Below, one piece after another: positions 17,704 to 26,446 of a DNA stretch of 64,000 nucleotides. The DNA lies in the NCBI RefSeq assembly GCF_965204195.1, contig NZ_OZ241975.1:3162001-3226000 (forward strand). The letters run 5' to 3'. The notes below the pieces were generated by a model. The model did no database searches and was not told where the DNA came from. It worked only from the letters and a program-made list of their open reading frames with translations. Position 1 is the first letter of the stretch. The number at the start of each line of letters is the position of its first letter. The stretch comes from Poriferisodalis sp965204195. Lineage in GTDB: Bacteria > Actinomycetota > Acidimicrobiia > Acidimicrobiales > Poriferisodalaceae. The position numbers and the translations under genes are program-made.

Positions 17704-18480
17704 TCAGTTTCGCTCGAGCAGTCCCGAGAGCAGGCCGCGGGAGTCGTCCGACATGGGACCGGCGGCGTTGGCCAGCACACGCGACGACAGCCGCTCGAAC
17801 GGCAACGACTGCAGCCACACCCAGCCGGTGCCCGACACGGTCGCCAGGAACAGTCCTTCCCCGCCGAAGAACATCGACTTGAGGTTGCCCGCGCGCTCGA
17901 TCGTGTAGTGCAGCGAGGGTTGCAATGCCACGAGGCAGCCGGTGTCGAGCCTCACGGTCTGGTTGTTCAGCTGCACGGCCTTGATCGAGCCGCCGGCGTG
18001 CAGGAATGCCATCCCGTCTCCCGACAGGCGCTGAAGGATGAAGCCCTCTCCGCCGAACAGGCCCGTGCCAATGCCGCGCTGCCAGGCGATGTCGAGCTTG
18101 GTGCCGAGCGCCGCGCACAGGAAGGCGTCTCGCTGGGCGATGATCTCGCCCCCCATCTGCGCCAGGTCGACCGGGATGATCTTGCCCGGATATCCCGCAG
18201 CGAATCCGACTTTCGCCTTGCCGCCGGCATCGGTGTTGGTGAAGTGGGTGAGGAACAGCGACTCACCGGATATGACCCGCTTGCCGGCGCCCTTGAGCTT
18301 GCCCCACATGCCTGAGTCTGGTTGGGAGCCATCGCCCATGACCGATTCGAACGTGATGCCGTCTTCGATGAACATCATCGTGCCGGCCTCGCCGACAACG
18401 GTCTCGCCCGGATCCAGTTCGACCTCGACGAACTGCATGTCGTCGCCGAAGATCTCGTAGTCGACTTCGTGGCTCTGCAT
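17704..18480 (-). CDS. AIM24 / TIGR00266 family protein
   Basis: A 258-residue beta-rich protein. The family pattern of repeated Gly-rich strands is clear: GETVVGEAGTMMFIEDGI, GGKAKVGFAAGYPGKIIPVDL, FGGEGFILQRLSGDGMAFLHAGG and FFGGEGLFLATVSGTG. Bacterial relatives have no established biochemical role; yeast AIM24 affects mitochondrial membrane organisation. The ATG is preceded by GAGGAG. It lies 91 bases upstream of the selenoprotein operon on the same strand and might be co-transcribed. Confidence 0.88.
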   Translation of the reverse strand: MQSHEVDYEIFGDDMQFVEVELDPGETVVGEAGTMMFIEDGITFESVMGDGSQPDSGMWGKLKGAGKRVISGESLFLTHFTNTDAGGKAKVGFAAGYPGKIIPVDLAQMGGEIIAQRDAFLCAALGTKLDIAWQRGIGTGLFGGEGFILQRLSGDGMAFLHAGGSIKAVQLNNQTVRLDTGCLVALQPSLHYTIERAGNLKSMFFGGEGLFLATVSGTGWVWLQSLPFERLSSRVLANAAGPMSDDSRGLLSGLLERN

Positions 18481-18643
18481 AGGTGGTGGCTCCTCGCTGG
18501 TACGCCGCTAGCAGGCGCTCGCAGCGCGCATGGCCCACGGTACCTGTCGGCCTGATGCGGTTCGGGACGCGGATGGTCCCGATGCGCGGCGACTCGGAGC
18601 GCTGTCGATTTCTCTGTTCCGACGGCGGAATCGAGCGCCGGAG

Positions 18644-19792
18644 TCAGGCTGCGCTGGCGGCCAGACGGTCGCCACCGACAGGCAGCTTCGACAAGTCGAT
18701 GTCGTACAGCTCGGCCGAGTTGTTGCAGAGGATGTCCTGCTGCTGCTCGGGCGTCAGATTGGCCGAGTGCTCGTCGAGCAGCTCCTGGCTCCACGGCCAG
18801 GTGCTGTCGGAGTGCGGGAAATCGTTGGCCCACAGCAGTCGCTTGTGGTTGACGTCGTTCACCATCTTGAACGCAACCCAGTCGTCCTGGAACGTCGTGT
18901 AGATGTGCTCGCTGAAGTACTCGCTGGGCAGCTTGGACAGCTCCTGGCCGGGCGGCAGCCAGTACCGGTGGCGCTTGTAGGCATGGTCCATCCGGTACAT
19001 GTAGTGCGGCACCCAGCCGGCATCGGCCTCGACGCAGACCACCCGCAAACCGGGATTGCGCTCGAAAACACCGCCGAACACCAGCGTGCCCATGATGTCC
19101 TGGTTGGCCCGGATGATGGTCATGAAGGCGTTCGCCTTCGGACCCCTCGGCCGGCCTTGACCGCGGCTGGTGAGGATGTGCCACGACACCGGCAGGTTGA
19201 GGTCGACGGCGGCCTGCCAGAACGGGTCCCAGCGGGGGTCGTCGAAGTCGAACTCGGTATGGGGGTTGCCCGACATCATCACGCCGCGCATGCCCGCCTC
19301 GGCCATGGCCTCGATGTCGCTGATGGCCTCTTCCACCGAGCGGAGTGCCGTCTGCCCTACTGCCAGCAGCCGGTCGGTGTCCACCGAGCAGTAGTCGGCG
19401 ATCCACCGGTTGTAGGCGTCCATGGCCGCCTTCTTGTAATCGGGATCGGAGTGGTTGCACAGCACCATGCCCACCGACGGGTAGATCACCTCTGCCGACA
19501 CGCCGTCTCGGTCCTGGTCAGCAGTCCGCGTGGTTGGGTCGTAGCTGCTGATGGGCAGTTCCTCGTACGCCGCACTGCGCTTGAGCTCCTCGGGCTTCTG
19601 TCCTGCGGCAGCGATGAGGCCCATGTCGATCGTGCGCTTCATGCCGTCGATGACGTACACGTCGCCGCGCTCTTCGGTCCACTCGACCCGGGGCGCCACA
19701 TCGCGCCACTTGGGGTCGATGTAGTCGACGTAGGTGTTGCGTGCCTCCGCAATGTGCGAGTCGGCCGAGATGATCGGATAGTCGACGTCCAC
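18644..19792 (-). CDS. Amidohydrolase family metal-dependent hydrolase (ACMSD-like TIM barrel)
   Basis: A 382-residue TIM-barrel hydrolase or decarboxylase. Metal-site candidates are SADSH at the N-terminus, the His of SWHIL near the middle and Asp in WANDFPHSDSTWP near the C-terminus. The GTG at 19792 is chosen because GGAGG lies five bases upstream and the first strand (DYPIISADSHIAE) follows at once. Related enzymes in actinobacteria act on aromatic acids, but the substrate here is unknown. A second member of the family lies at 53507-54673. Confidence 0.86.
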   Translation of the reverse strand: MDVDYPIISADSHIAEARNTYVDYIDPKWRDVAPRVEWTEERGDVYVIDGMKRTIDMGLIAAAGQKPEELKRSAAYEELPISSYDPTTRTADQDRDGVSAEVIYPSVGMVLCNHSDPDYKKAAMDAYNRWIADYCSVDTDRLLAVGQTALRSVEEAISDIEAMAEAGMRGVMMSGNPHTEFDFDDPRWDPFWQAAVDLNLPVSWHILTSRGQGRPRGPKANAFMTIIRANQDIMGTLVFGGVFERNPGLRVVCVEADAGWVPHYMYRMDHAYKRHRYWLPPGQELSKLPSEYFSEHIYTTFQDDWVAFKMVNDVNHKRLLWANDFPHSDSTWPWSQELLDEHSANLTPEQQQDILCNNSAELYDIDLSKLPVGGDRLAASAA

Positions 19793-19996
19793 GTTCCCCT
19801 CCAGGTCGGTCCCCGCAGCGGATCGTACTGTCCAGCCTCCAAGCACCGCCGGGCTCACCCGGTCGCCGCGGCACCGACCGCGAGCGCCGGGACCAGCCGG
19901 CGCACCGTCGCGTCGGCCGAGGCGCAGCTCCGTCGAGATAACCTCAAGATGCGTTCACGGGACGCTGCGGGCAGTGCCGTCATGAGAGGCAACGAG

Positions 19997-20185
19997 ATGA
20001 GCATCACAGGTTCCGCAAAGGTGAGCGAAGACGCTGTGCACGACTCACCGACCCTCGCCGATCTCGATGCGAGTACAGGTCTGCACGAGTCAGCACCCGA
20101 TGACGCTGTTGCTGCCCGCTACCACAGCGACGAAGAACTGCTCGCAGCGATGCAGCGCCGTCGCTCCGAACTGCCAGCCGACTGA
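19997..20185 (+). CDS. Small acidic protein, possible antitoxin
   Basis: A 62-residue protein beginning at ATG 19997 with AGAGG seven bases upstream. It is acidic with a short helical, charged C-terminus (YHSDEELLAAMQRRRSELPAD). It is followed 15 bases later by a gene resembling a small RelE-like toxin, which is the main reason to call it an antitoxin. No DNA-binding motif is recognised. ATG at 19982 would add five residues. Confidence 0.5.
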   Translation: MSITGSAKVSEDAVHDSPTLADLDASTGLHESAPDDAVAARYHSDEELLAAMQRRRSELPAD

Positions 20186-20200
20186 GCACAGTCCGCGAGC

Positions 20201-20503
20201 GTGCCCACGCACGACGAGACAGCCGCGTTCTGGCGTGACTTCAGGCTGCTGACGCTCGCCGACCAAGTCCGCTTCGACACCAAACGACGCGAGTTCATCC
20301 TTGACCTCTTGGCGATGGAACGTGATTCAACCCACAGATTCCGACCAGGCCTGCGGGTCAAGGCCGTCCGGGGTGCCCCCGGCTTGTTCGAGATGACGTG
20401 GGCCCCGGACGGGCGTGCCCTGTTCTCGATGGGCCACCCGGTCGTCGAAGGGAAGCGTCACATCATCTGGCATCGGGTGGGAAGTCACACCATCCTGCCG
20501 TGA
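20201..20503 (+). CDS. Small basic protein, possible RelE/ParE-like toxin
   Basis: A 100-residue protein starting at GTG 20201. The middle reads RPGLRVKAVRGAPGLFEMTW then APDGRALFSMG, and the end HIIWHRVGSHTILP. This strand pattern of a basic groove with W-x-PDGRA and a final His-containing strand resembles actinobacterial RelE-like toxins. The preceding 62-residue acidic protein would be its antitoxin. The N-terminal part (FWRDFRLLTLADQVRFDTKRREFILDLL) is helical and could mediate the complex. Function is inferred only. Confidence 0.58.
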   Translation: MPTHDETAAFWRDFRLLTLADQVRFDTKRREFILDLLAMERDSTHRFRPGLRVKAVRGAPGLFEMTWAPDGRALFSMGHPVVEGKRHIIWHRVGSHTILP

Positions 20504-20551
20504 GTTCCCTGCCCTGAGTTCGAGCGACCTCAAGCCCATATGGCCTCTGGC

Positions 20552-21391
20552 CTACTGCGAGCGGCGCCGCATTCCGTCCTCGGCTTCGCGTACGCCCCCG
20601 AAGAAGTCGTCGTTGTCGGGCGTCAGGCCCACGGTGGAGTGCATTGTCCGCCGCTCGCTGTACGCCCGGCTCACCGATGCGAAGGCCTCACCGACGCCTT
20701 CGTCGGACGCCTCGTAGTTCTGCACGTTGCCCGCTTCGACTCCCAGCCGGGCGCCCTCGAAGTACGAGTCTTGGTTGGCACCCATGAACACGAACGCCCA
20801 GCCCTGCTCGCGCCGGCTGCTGATGAGCCGGTGGATGTCGGCCCAGGCGAAGTCGGTGCTCGCATTCTCCAGACCATCGGTGACGATCACGACGGTTTGG
20901 TCCTCGGACTCCTTGCCAGCCTTGCGGCGCCGCTTGGCTCGCTCGTCGGCCCGCCCGATCAGCGAGCCGATCGCGTCCAGGAGGGGCGTCGCCGCGCGAG
21001 GGCGGTACTGCTCCACAGACAGCGGGCACGCCTTGTTCACCGGCACAGCGTCGGCGAGAACCTCGAACGGGTCGCCTGAATCGAACTGAACCAGCGTGAT
21101 CTTGCACTTGCCGGGCAGAGCCGCCTGTTCAGCGATGAACCCGTTGACGCCGTGCACGACCGCTATCTCGAGCCCGGACATCGACCCGGAGCGATCCAGC
21201 AGCATCCACACCTTCGACCGGTCAGACGGCGACGCTTTGCCGCCCTGCTTGCCGCCCTTGGCCTTCTTGGTGTTCTTCGCTTGCTGTGCGTCGCTTGCCG
21301 AGCCGGTTGCTTGCTCACCGCGCTCCCAGGGTGCCGTGTCACTCCGCTCGAGCTTCCCATTCGTATTCCCGCTGGTTGATGTTGAGCCCAC
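20552..21391 (-). CDS. VWA domain-containing protein
   Basis: A 279-residue protein with a von Willebrand factor A domain. The MIDAS motif DRSGSM is at residues 66-71, followed by a later Thr loop (RAATPLLDAIGS) and the Asp of VTDGLEN. The first 60 residues are a disordered Lys/Gly/Ser-rich tail. The GTG start at 21391 has AAGGGA just upstream; the longer frame is not credible. There is no signal peptide, so it should act in the cytoplasm as a metal-dependent adaptor. It is divergent from the Ala-rich protein at 21572 with 180 bases between them. Confidence 0.82.
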   Translation of the reverse strand: MGSTSTSGNTNGKLERSDTAPWERGEQATGSASDAQQAKNTKKAKGGKQGGKASPSDRSKVWMLLDRSGSMSGLEIAVVHGVNGFIAEQAALPGKCKITLVQFDSGDPFEVLADAVPVNKACPLSVEQYRPRAATPLLDAIGSLIGRADERAKRRRKAGKESEDQTVVIVTDGLENASTDFAWADIHRLISSRREQGWAFVFMGANQDSYFEGARLGVEAGNVQNYEASDEGVGEAFASVSRAYSERRTMHSTVGLTPDNDDFFGGVREAEDGMRRRSQ

Positions 21392-21571
21392 TTTCTTTCC
21401 CTTTCTGCAGACCCCGACCCACCCGGCGTAACTGCCAGACGGGCCAGCAGTGGAACCGCTGATCGGCCTCCACCTCACTGATGTCCAACGTAGAGAGGGG
21501 GTGTTACAACCACGGCTGCGAGACCCTTGCGAATTGGCCGGACAAACCGAGTCGGACCTAATCTCAGCCGA

Positions 21572-23230
21572 GTGAGCGACGTGCAACAGGAACTGAACGA
21601 AAGTGCCGATCGCCAGTCGGCAGAGAGAGACCAGCCGTCAGACGGCAGGGACCCGTTCACGCCGCCGCCCGCTTCGCCGGAGGACCCAGAGTTCGAGAAC
21701 GATGAGCCCGGACGACTCGGTCGACTCGCCGACCCTGCGCGTGAGACTGCCCAGCAGGTAGCTGACGCAACAATTTCCGGGAGTCGCAAGGCGGCCGAGG
21801 TTGCTGGCACAGCTGCAGCGTCGACGGCTCGGGTCGTCGGCGAGAGCGCCAAAACAGCAGCGGCAGCCGGTGCATCGGCTGGGAAGGCCGTCGGCAACAG
21901 CGCCGAAGCGGCAGTGACGGCTAGCGCATCAGCAGCGAAGGCGATCGGCAGCGGGGCCGCCAAGGTGGGAGCTGCCAGCGGACGAGCCGGCGCCACGGGC
22001 ACGCGGTGGTTGTTCGACTCGACGTCTGAACGCACAGCGCAATTGTTCGCAGCTGCCCAGGGTCTGGTGGCGAGCGATCTCTCACCTCAGCTGAACAAAC
22101 TGGTGCAGGCAGCAGTGAAGGGCAAGGCCACCATCTTTGACAGAGCGATGGACGCCGTGTTCATCGAAACCGGCATCGGCGGCAAGTATCACCGTCTCTT
22201 CGATGGCGGCCACACGATTTTCGGGGCATTCAGGGCGGCTCACGACGCGTCCCCGGGCGACACCTTCATCCAGGAGGTGCTGGGCGCGATCCAGGGCCTG
22301 CTGCGAGACGTGTCGACACCAATGAGTTTGCCACTCGCCACTTGGGACAAGGAAACCTTCGACGCCGTTGCCGCCTCGCTGGAGTCAACCTTCGGCATTC
22401 CCAAGAGTTGGTTCTATGACCTGAACACCTACGACGTCGGCGAACTGATGGGCGCCAGCGTCGGAGTGGTCTCGCTCATCTTCGGCTGGAACAAGGCCGA
22501 GACTGAGTCGTTCGCGAGCCTCGCGACGGGCATGGGCATGTCGGCTGCCGTGAGCGCGAACCCACTGCTGCTAGCAGTGTCGGTTGTCGCCTTCGGGCGC
22601 GCCTTCCACAAGGCGAATCATGCAGACGAGTACATCGAACTGGCCGAGGGCGGGCTCAAGGGCGCCATCGGCACAGGGACCAGCCTGGGCGCCATCGCGC
22701 TCGTTGGTGTCGCGGGCGGACCTGCTGGCGTTGCGCTGCTCGCAGGTGTCACCGCAGGCGTTCTCGCACACCTCGCCACCAAGGATGTAACCCTGGAATC
22801 CATCAACAGCTTCGTCAGAGAAGACGCGGCAACGGTGGTACGCCAAATCTCCCAACAGGCCATTGCCTACGGCGATGCCATAGGGGATGTCGCAGCTGAC
22901 GCTGGTCGCGCTGTCGCGGACGGCGCCGCTAGCGTCGGCAGGTTCATGACTAGCAGTGCAGCGATCGCTGGCAAGTCCGTTGCAGGCTCGGCGGCGGCTG
23001 TCGGACGATTCTCAGCCGACCAAGCAACAGCGGTCGTGCAGGCGGCGGTAGACGCAGCTCAGGCTGCCGAACGCCTCTCAACTGACACCGCCGCGGCGGC
23101 GGCGTCCGCAGTCGGTTCAGTGGCGCAGCGAACCAAGGCGCTCATTGGCCGCGACGAGCCTGAAGAAGCCGAAGTCGACCAGCCGGGCACATCCGACGGC
23201 ACAGACCGCAAGGCGAAGACGCTGCCCTAG
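21572..23230 (+). CDS. Large Ala-rich conserved protein with hydrophobic centre
   Basis: A protein of about 552 residues whose function I do not recognise. Residues 60-150 are an Ala/Ser/Gly/Lys-rich, LEA-like helical region (repeats such as GTAAASTARVVGESAKTAAA), and a similar one fills the C-terminus. Between them is a folded domain (HRLFDGGHTIFGAF, TWDKETFDAVAASLESTFGI, PKSWFYDLNTYDVGELMG) with hydrophobic Gly/Ala-rich segments near GALIGTG/GVALLAGVTAGVLAHLA that could insert in a membrane. GTG 21572 is the likely start; TTG 21527 is also open. Divergent from the VWA gene, suggesting shared control. Confidence 0.72.
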   Translation: MSDVQQELNESADRQSAERDQPSDGRDPFTPPPASPEDPEFENDEPGRLGRLADPARETAQQVADATISGSRKAAEVAGTAAASTARVVGESAKTAAAAGASAGKAVGNSAEAAVTASASAAKAIGSGAAKVGAASGRAGATGTRWLFDSTSERTAQLFAAAQGLVASDLSPQLNKLVQAAVKGKATIFDRAMDAVFIETGIGGKYHRLFDGGHTIFGAFRAAHDASPGDTFIQEVLGAIQGLLRDVSTPMSLPLATWDKETFDAVAASLESTFGIPKSWFYDLNTYDVGELMGASVGVVSLIFGWNKAETESFASLATGMGMSAAVSANPLLLAVSVVAFGRAFHKANHADEYIELAEGGLKGAIGTGTSLGAIALVGVAGGPAGVALLAGVTAGVLAHLATKDVTLESINSFVREDAATVVRQISQQAIAYGDAIGDVAADAGRAVADGAASVGRFMTSSAAIAGKSVAGSAAAVGRFSADQATAVVQAAVDAAQAAERLSTDTAAAAASAVGSVAQRTKALIGRDEPEEAEVDQPGTSDGTDRKAKTLP

Positions 23231-23258
23231 CAGGCCCCGGACATGACGCAGGGTTCAT

Positions 23259-23441
23259 TCAGACCTCAAGTGGATTCTTGAGCGTCTCGTCAATCGCCTC
23301 GCGATCAAGCCCGTCCGCGGCTGCGGCGTCGAGGCAGCGACTCTCGGCTTGATAGGAAGCCACCTGCTCGGAATCGAGATGGTCAAGTGCGGCCCGGACC
23401 GAGGTCCACCATTCGTCACGGCTGAGCCGATGCTGCTGCAC
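23259..23441 (-). CDS. Possible small protein downstream of the aldolase gene
   Basis: A 60-residue frame starting at GTG 23441, one base after the stop of the aldolase gene. The composition (DEWWTSVRAALDHLDSEQVASYQAE) is that of a normal helical acidic protein rather than a shadow frame. There is no clear ribosome binding site, so translation would rely on coupling. No family is recognised. Confidence 0.38.
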   Translation of the reverse strand: MQQHRLSRDEWWTSVRAALDHLDSEQVASYQAESRCLDAAAADGLDREAIDETLKNPLEV

Positions 23442-23442
23442 G

Positions 23443-24246
23443 TCAGTAGATCTTGGAGTCGGCTCCTGTGGTGGCTTCGGCTGTGCCGGATTCGCGGGCG
23501 GTGCGCAGGTCGCGGGCCATGCCTCGGCCGAGTGCCATGGCGTCGCCCGCCACTGTTTGCATGCGGAAGCCTTTGCCGCGGCGGTCGGCCGACAGCCCAG
23601 CCGTGGAATGGATGCCCGCTACCACGCCGTGTGCGGCGCAGCGCTCGGCGATGTGCTCGAGTGCCGCCTTGTAGTCGGCGTGATCGTCGGTGTAGCCGGG
23701 GCCGTAGCCGTAGCTGATCGACAGGTCGGCTGGGCCGACATAGATCGCGTCGACACCCTCGATCGCCAGGATCTCGTCCAGCGCTTCGACGGCCTGACGA
23801 GTCTCGATCATGGGAATGCAGGCCGTAGTGTCATTCGCCACCTCGAAGTAGTTCTCCCCCGCCGCAGCCCGAGCAGCCACCAGTATCGGGCCGAAGCTGC
23901 GAGCACCCAGCGGCGGGTACTTGCACGCCGACACGGCCGCCTGGGCTTCGGTGACTGAGTTCACCATCGGCACCACGACGCCCCGCGCCCCTGCATCGAG
24001 CACCCGACCGATGATGCCGGGCTCGTTCCACGGCACCCGCACGATGGGTATGCCGCCGCCCATCTCGATGGCCTGCATCATGGTCACGGCGACCTGGTAG
24101 TCGGCCACGCCGTGCTGCATGTCGACGCAGACGTAGTCGAAGCCGGCTCGCCCGGCGATCTCGGCGGAATGGCTGGATGCCATCGACAGCCAGGTGCCCA
24201 GCGTCTCGTCGCCGGCAGCCCAAGTGTCCATCATCGTGTTCGGCAT
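23443..24246 (-). CDS. HpcH/HpaI aldolase family protein
   Basis: A 267-residue class II aldolase/citrate-lyase-like TIM barrel that cleaves or forms 2-oxo-3-deoxy acids with a divalent metal. Key blocks are GFDYVCVDMQHG (general base region), IPIVRVPWNEP with the catalytic Arg, GARGVVVPMVNSVTEA, and the metal ligands in CIPMIETRQAVE (Glu) and GVDAIYVGPADLSIS (Asp). The ATG is preceded by GGAG. Likely role is in breakdown of aromatic or sugar-acid intermediates. A NIPSNAP gene on the same strand lies 121 bases upstream. Confidence 0.9.
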   Translation of the reverse strand: MPNTMMDTWAAGDETLGTWLSMASSHSAEIAGRAGFDYVCVDMQHGVADYQVAVTMMQAIEMGGGIPIVRVPWNEPGIIGRVLDAGARGVVVPMVNSVTEAQAAVSACKYPPLGARSFGPILVAARAAAGENYFEVANDTTACIPMIETRQAVEALDEILAIEGVDAIYVGPADLSISYGYGPGYTDDHADYKAALEHIAERCAAHGVVAGIHSTAGLSADRRGKGFRMQTVAGDAMALGRGMARDLRTARESGTAEATTGADSKIY

Positions 24247-24367
24247 GCGTGTGCGCTCCTCTGGTGGGTTATTGCATCAGAACAGGCTCGGCTTCCGGGC
24301 CGGAGGCCGAACCCCGCAACCCCTAGCCCGCGACCTGGAAACCGGAAGCTCGAGGCCGGCTGGCAGC

Positions 24368-24676
24368 TCAAGTCTCGAAAATGTCGCGCAGGATGGCGTT
24401 CTCCTGCGTCTCGACCAGCGGTGCGATCTCCTTGACGAATTCCAGCCACTGGGCGTCTTCGAACAGCGCCTTGCGCTTTTCGGCCCGCTCCTCAAGCGTG
24501 TCGTAGCGCCACATGTGGATGATCTCGTTGATGCCGCCGAACTCGGTGGTGTAGTAGCCGACGGGTTCGCCCAGGTACTTGCGCTGGGCCTCGTATCCCT
24601 TCTCGAAGTAGGTCTTCACCCAGCGTTCCGGCGCCCCCACCTTCAGCCTGTACCGCCGCATCTCCACAAAGCTCAT
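24368..24676 (-). CDS. NIPSNAP family protein
   Basis: A 102-residue ferredoxin-like (dimeric alpha/beta barrel) protein. The start MSFVEMRRYRLKVG and the later TEFGGINEIIHMWRYDTLEERAEKR are characteristic of NIPSNAP. ATG 24676 has GGGAGG seven bases upstream. Bacterial members often sit beside degradative genes; here it precedes the aldolase. The biochemical role is unknown. Confidence 0.88.
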   Translation of the reverse strand: MSFVEMRRYRLKVGAPERWVKTYFEKGYEAQRKYLGEPVGYYTTEFGGINEIIHMWRYDTLEERAEKRKALFEDAQWLEFVKEIAPLVETQENAILRDIFET

Positions 24677-24900
24677 GGCTGCCTCCCTCGACTGCGCTGC
24701 GGCCCATCGCGGCCGCGCTGTGCGTGCCGCGCCCAAGCAACTGCACGGCAGCCGCACCGTAGCGCCCGCATCGCACACGCGCCGCCAGCAGGTCGGTACG
24801 CGATGACGACCCGACCGCGGGCAGCACCGTTGTTTTGGTTTCGCTCCGAATCTGGAATAGCCGGATCGCTTATTTCACGTCGCCGAAATAGCGGCAGCAC

Positions 24901-24969
24901 GTAAGCAGTTTTAGCTCCGAAAACTGTCTGGACATGGTGCTTAGGAAGCCCTGCTTACTATGGCAGGGC
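24901..24969. repeat. Three mutually exclusive inverted repeats
   Basis: GTAAGCAG (24901-24908) pairs perfectly with CTGCTTAC (24951-24958). CAGTTTT (24906-24912) pairs with AAAACTG (24920-24926). GCCCTGC (24948-24954) pairs with GCAGGGC (24963-24969). The first pairing shares bases with both others, so the RNA or DNA could switch between one long and two short hairpins, an attenuator-like layout. A decayed mobile-element end is the alternative. Confidence 0.45.
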
Positions 24970-25050
24970 AGAACGAGTTTGTAGATGTACTTAGCTTATA
25001 ATATTTACTTGAACGACCTGATCTTCTGTTCAAATAAGCCAAAAGGCACT

Positions 25051-25081
25051 TTGACTTATCTGTGGAAATATATGGTAATAC
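25051..25081 (+). promoter_or_regulatory. Candidate sigma70-type promoter for the Fic gene
   Basis: TTGACT at 25051-25056 and TAATAC at 25076-25081, with a TG dinucleotide placed as in an extended -10. The spacing of 19 bases is slightly long. The pair lies about 145 bases before the Fic start, within the A+T-rich segment. Confidence 0.35.
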
Positions 25082-25226
25082 TCTGTAATATAGTCAATAA
25101 CACTGAGTTGAGGTCGACGCAACGAATCCGAACGACCGCCACCCAGCCGAGCTGTGCCACATCCGAGCCACTGTGCCTCTACGACCACCGCAAAGCACCG
25201 ACATCGACACCGAGGAGCGACCGCCG

Positions 25227-26411
25227 ATGACGCCGCAATCGCAAGACAGCCCGACCGGTCGCTACGTCGTGACCGTCGTCGGCGGAGAGGAAGTTCGAGC
25301 ATTCGTGCCGGCGCCGCTGCCGCCAAACCCGCCGCTGGGCATGGACGGCCCGCTCGTGATGGCACTCGACAAGGCAAGCCGCTCGCTCGGTCGATTCGAC
25401 GGCGCCGTGCGTCGCCTCCCCGACCCCGCGCTGCTCATCTATTCCTACGTCCGCAAGGAAGCTGTGCTGTCGTCACAGATCGAGGGCACGCAGTCGTCGT
25501 TGACCGATCTGATGCGCCACGAACTCGGCGCCGCGCCCGGAGTGCCACTCGACGACGTGCTCGAGGTGTCGCGGTACGTCGCCGCGCTGGATCACGCCCT
25601 CGCCCGGATGGCTGATCCTGCCGGACTGCGGTTGTGCAACCGGCTGCTGCGGGAAGCTCACCGCATCCTGCTGACAGGCGCCCGCGGCGGCGACAAGCGC
25701 CCAGGCGAGTTCCGAACCTCCCAGAACTGGATCGGCGGTCGGCGTCCCGGCACCGCAGTGTTCGTGCCCCCACCAGCACCAGAGGCGCATGAAGCCATCT
25801 CGGAGCTGGAGAAGTTCTTGCACGTCGACGACGACCATCTGCCGCCGCTGGTGCGAGCGGGTCTCGCCCATGTCCAGTTCGAGACCATCCACCCCTTTCT
25901 CGACGGCAACGGCCGCATCGGAAGAATGCTCATCACGCTGATGCTCATGGCGCGTGGCGTGCTGGCGACGCCCGCTCTGTACCTCAGCCTGTACCTCAAG
26001 CAGCACCGATCTCGTTACTACGACCTCCTCGGGCGCGTGCGCACCGAAGGCGACTGGACCGCATGGCTGCTGTTCTTCCTCGAAGGCATTCATGCCACCG
26101 CTGTTGCCGCGCTGAGCACCACCGAGCGCTTGGAGGATTTGGTGGAACGTGATCGCGCGACGATTCGAGCACGCGCAGGGCGGGCCACCGGGTCGGCGCT
26201 CCTCGTGCATGGGGCACTCGCCCGCACGCCCATCTTGAACGTGCGAGAGGGCATGAAGCGGACCGATCTGTCGAAGCCCGCTGTTCAAGATGCCCTGCGG
26301 CGCCTGGGCGAGTTCAGGATCGCGCGCGAAGTGACCGGGCAGCGGCGCAACCGGCTCTTTGCGTACACCGAGTACCTGGACATTCTCAGCGAAGGCACCG
26401 AGCCGCTGTAG
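25227..26411 (+). CDS. Fic family protein (AMPylase), class II type
   Basis: A 394-residue protein that probably transfers AMP or another phosphate-containing group to a target protein. The Fic active-site motif is at 222-233 (HPFLDGNGRIGR), matching HxFx(D/E)GNGRxxR. An inhibitory helix motif lies N-terminal (SSQIEG, 82-87, matching S/TxxxE-G/N), which defines self-inhibited class II Fic proteins. The C-terminus looks like a winged helix (SKPAVQDALRRLGEFRIAREVTGQRRNRLFAY in pieces), common in chromosomal Fic proteins. ATG 25227 follows GAGGAG. No separate antitoxin is needed or seen. Confidence 0.92.
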   Translation: MTPQSQDSPTGRYVVTVVGGEEVRAFVPAPLPPNPPLGMDGPLVMALDKASRSLGRFDGAVRRLPDPALLIYSYVRKEAVLSSQIEGTQSSLTDLMRHELGAAPGVPLDDVLEVSRYVAALDHALARMADPAGLRLCNRLLREAHRILLTGARGGDKRPGEFRTSQNWIGGRRPGTAVFVPPPAPEAHEAISELEKFLHVDDDHLPPLVRAGLAHVQFETIHPFLDGNGRIGRMLITLMLMARGVLATPALYLSLYLKQHRSRYYDLLGRVRTEGDWTAWLLFFLEGIHATAVAALSTTERLEDLVERDRATIRARAGRATGSALLVHGALARTPILNVREGMKRTDLSKPAVQDALRRLGEFRIAREVTGQRRNRLFAYTEYLDILSEGTEPL

Positions 26412-26442
26412 GCCAGGCGATCGGGGAAGCACTCCCCTGGCC
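26411..26442. terminator. Hairpin between convergent genes
   Basis: GGCCAGG (26411-26417) pairs perfectly with CCTGGCC (26436-26442). The loop holds a further GG/CC pairing. It fills the 35-bp gap where the Fic gene and the phenylacetate-CoA ligase-like gene converge, which suits a two-way terminator. No T-run follows. Confidence 0.45.
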
Positions 26443-26446
26443 GGGC

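Larger units (their letters stand above)
24677..25226. other. Gene-free, A+T-rich structured segment upstream of the Fic gene
   Basis: About 550 bases with no convincing gene. The G+C content drops sharply: 43 of 120 bases (36%) are G or C over 24961-25080 by hand count, against a much higher level on both sides. The segment holds three overlapping inverted repeats (24901-24969), a TATAAT hexamer at 24997-25002 and a promoter-like pair before the Fic gene. An 81-codon frame across it has no credible protein pattern. It may be a remnant of inserted DNA or the control region of the Fic gene. Confidence 0.6.

Noticed and set aside
24985..25230. 81-codon frame across the A+T-rich segment
   Set aside because: No ribosome binding site; the protein changes from Tyr/Leu/Asn-rich to Arg/Thr-rich at the composition boundary, so it is a chance frame.
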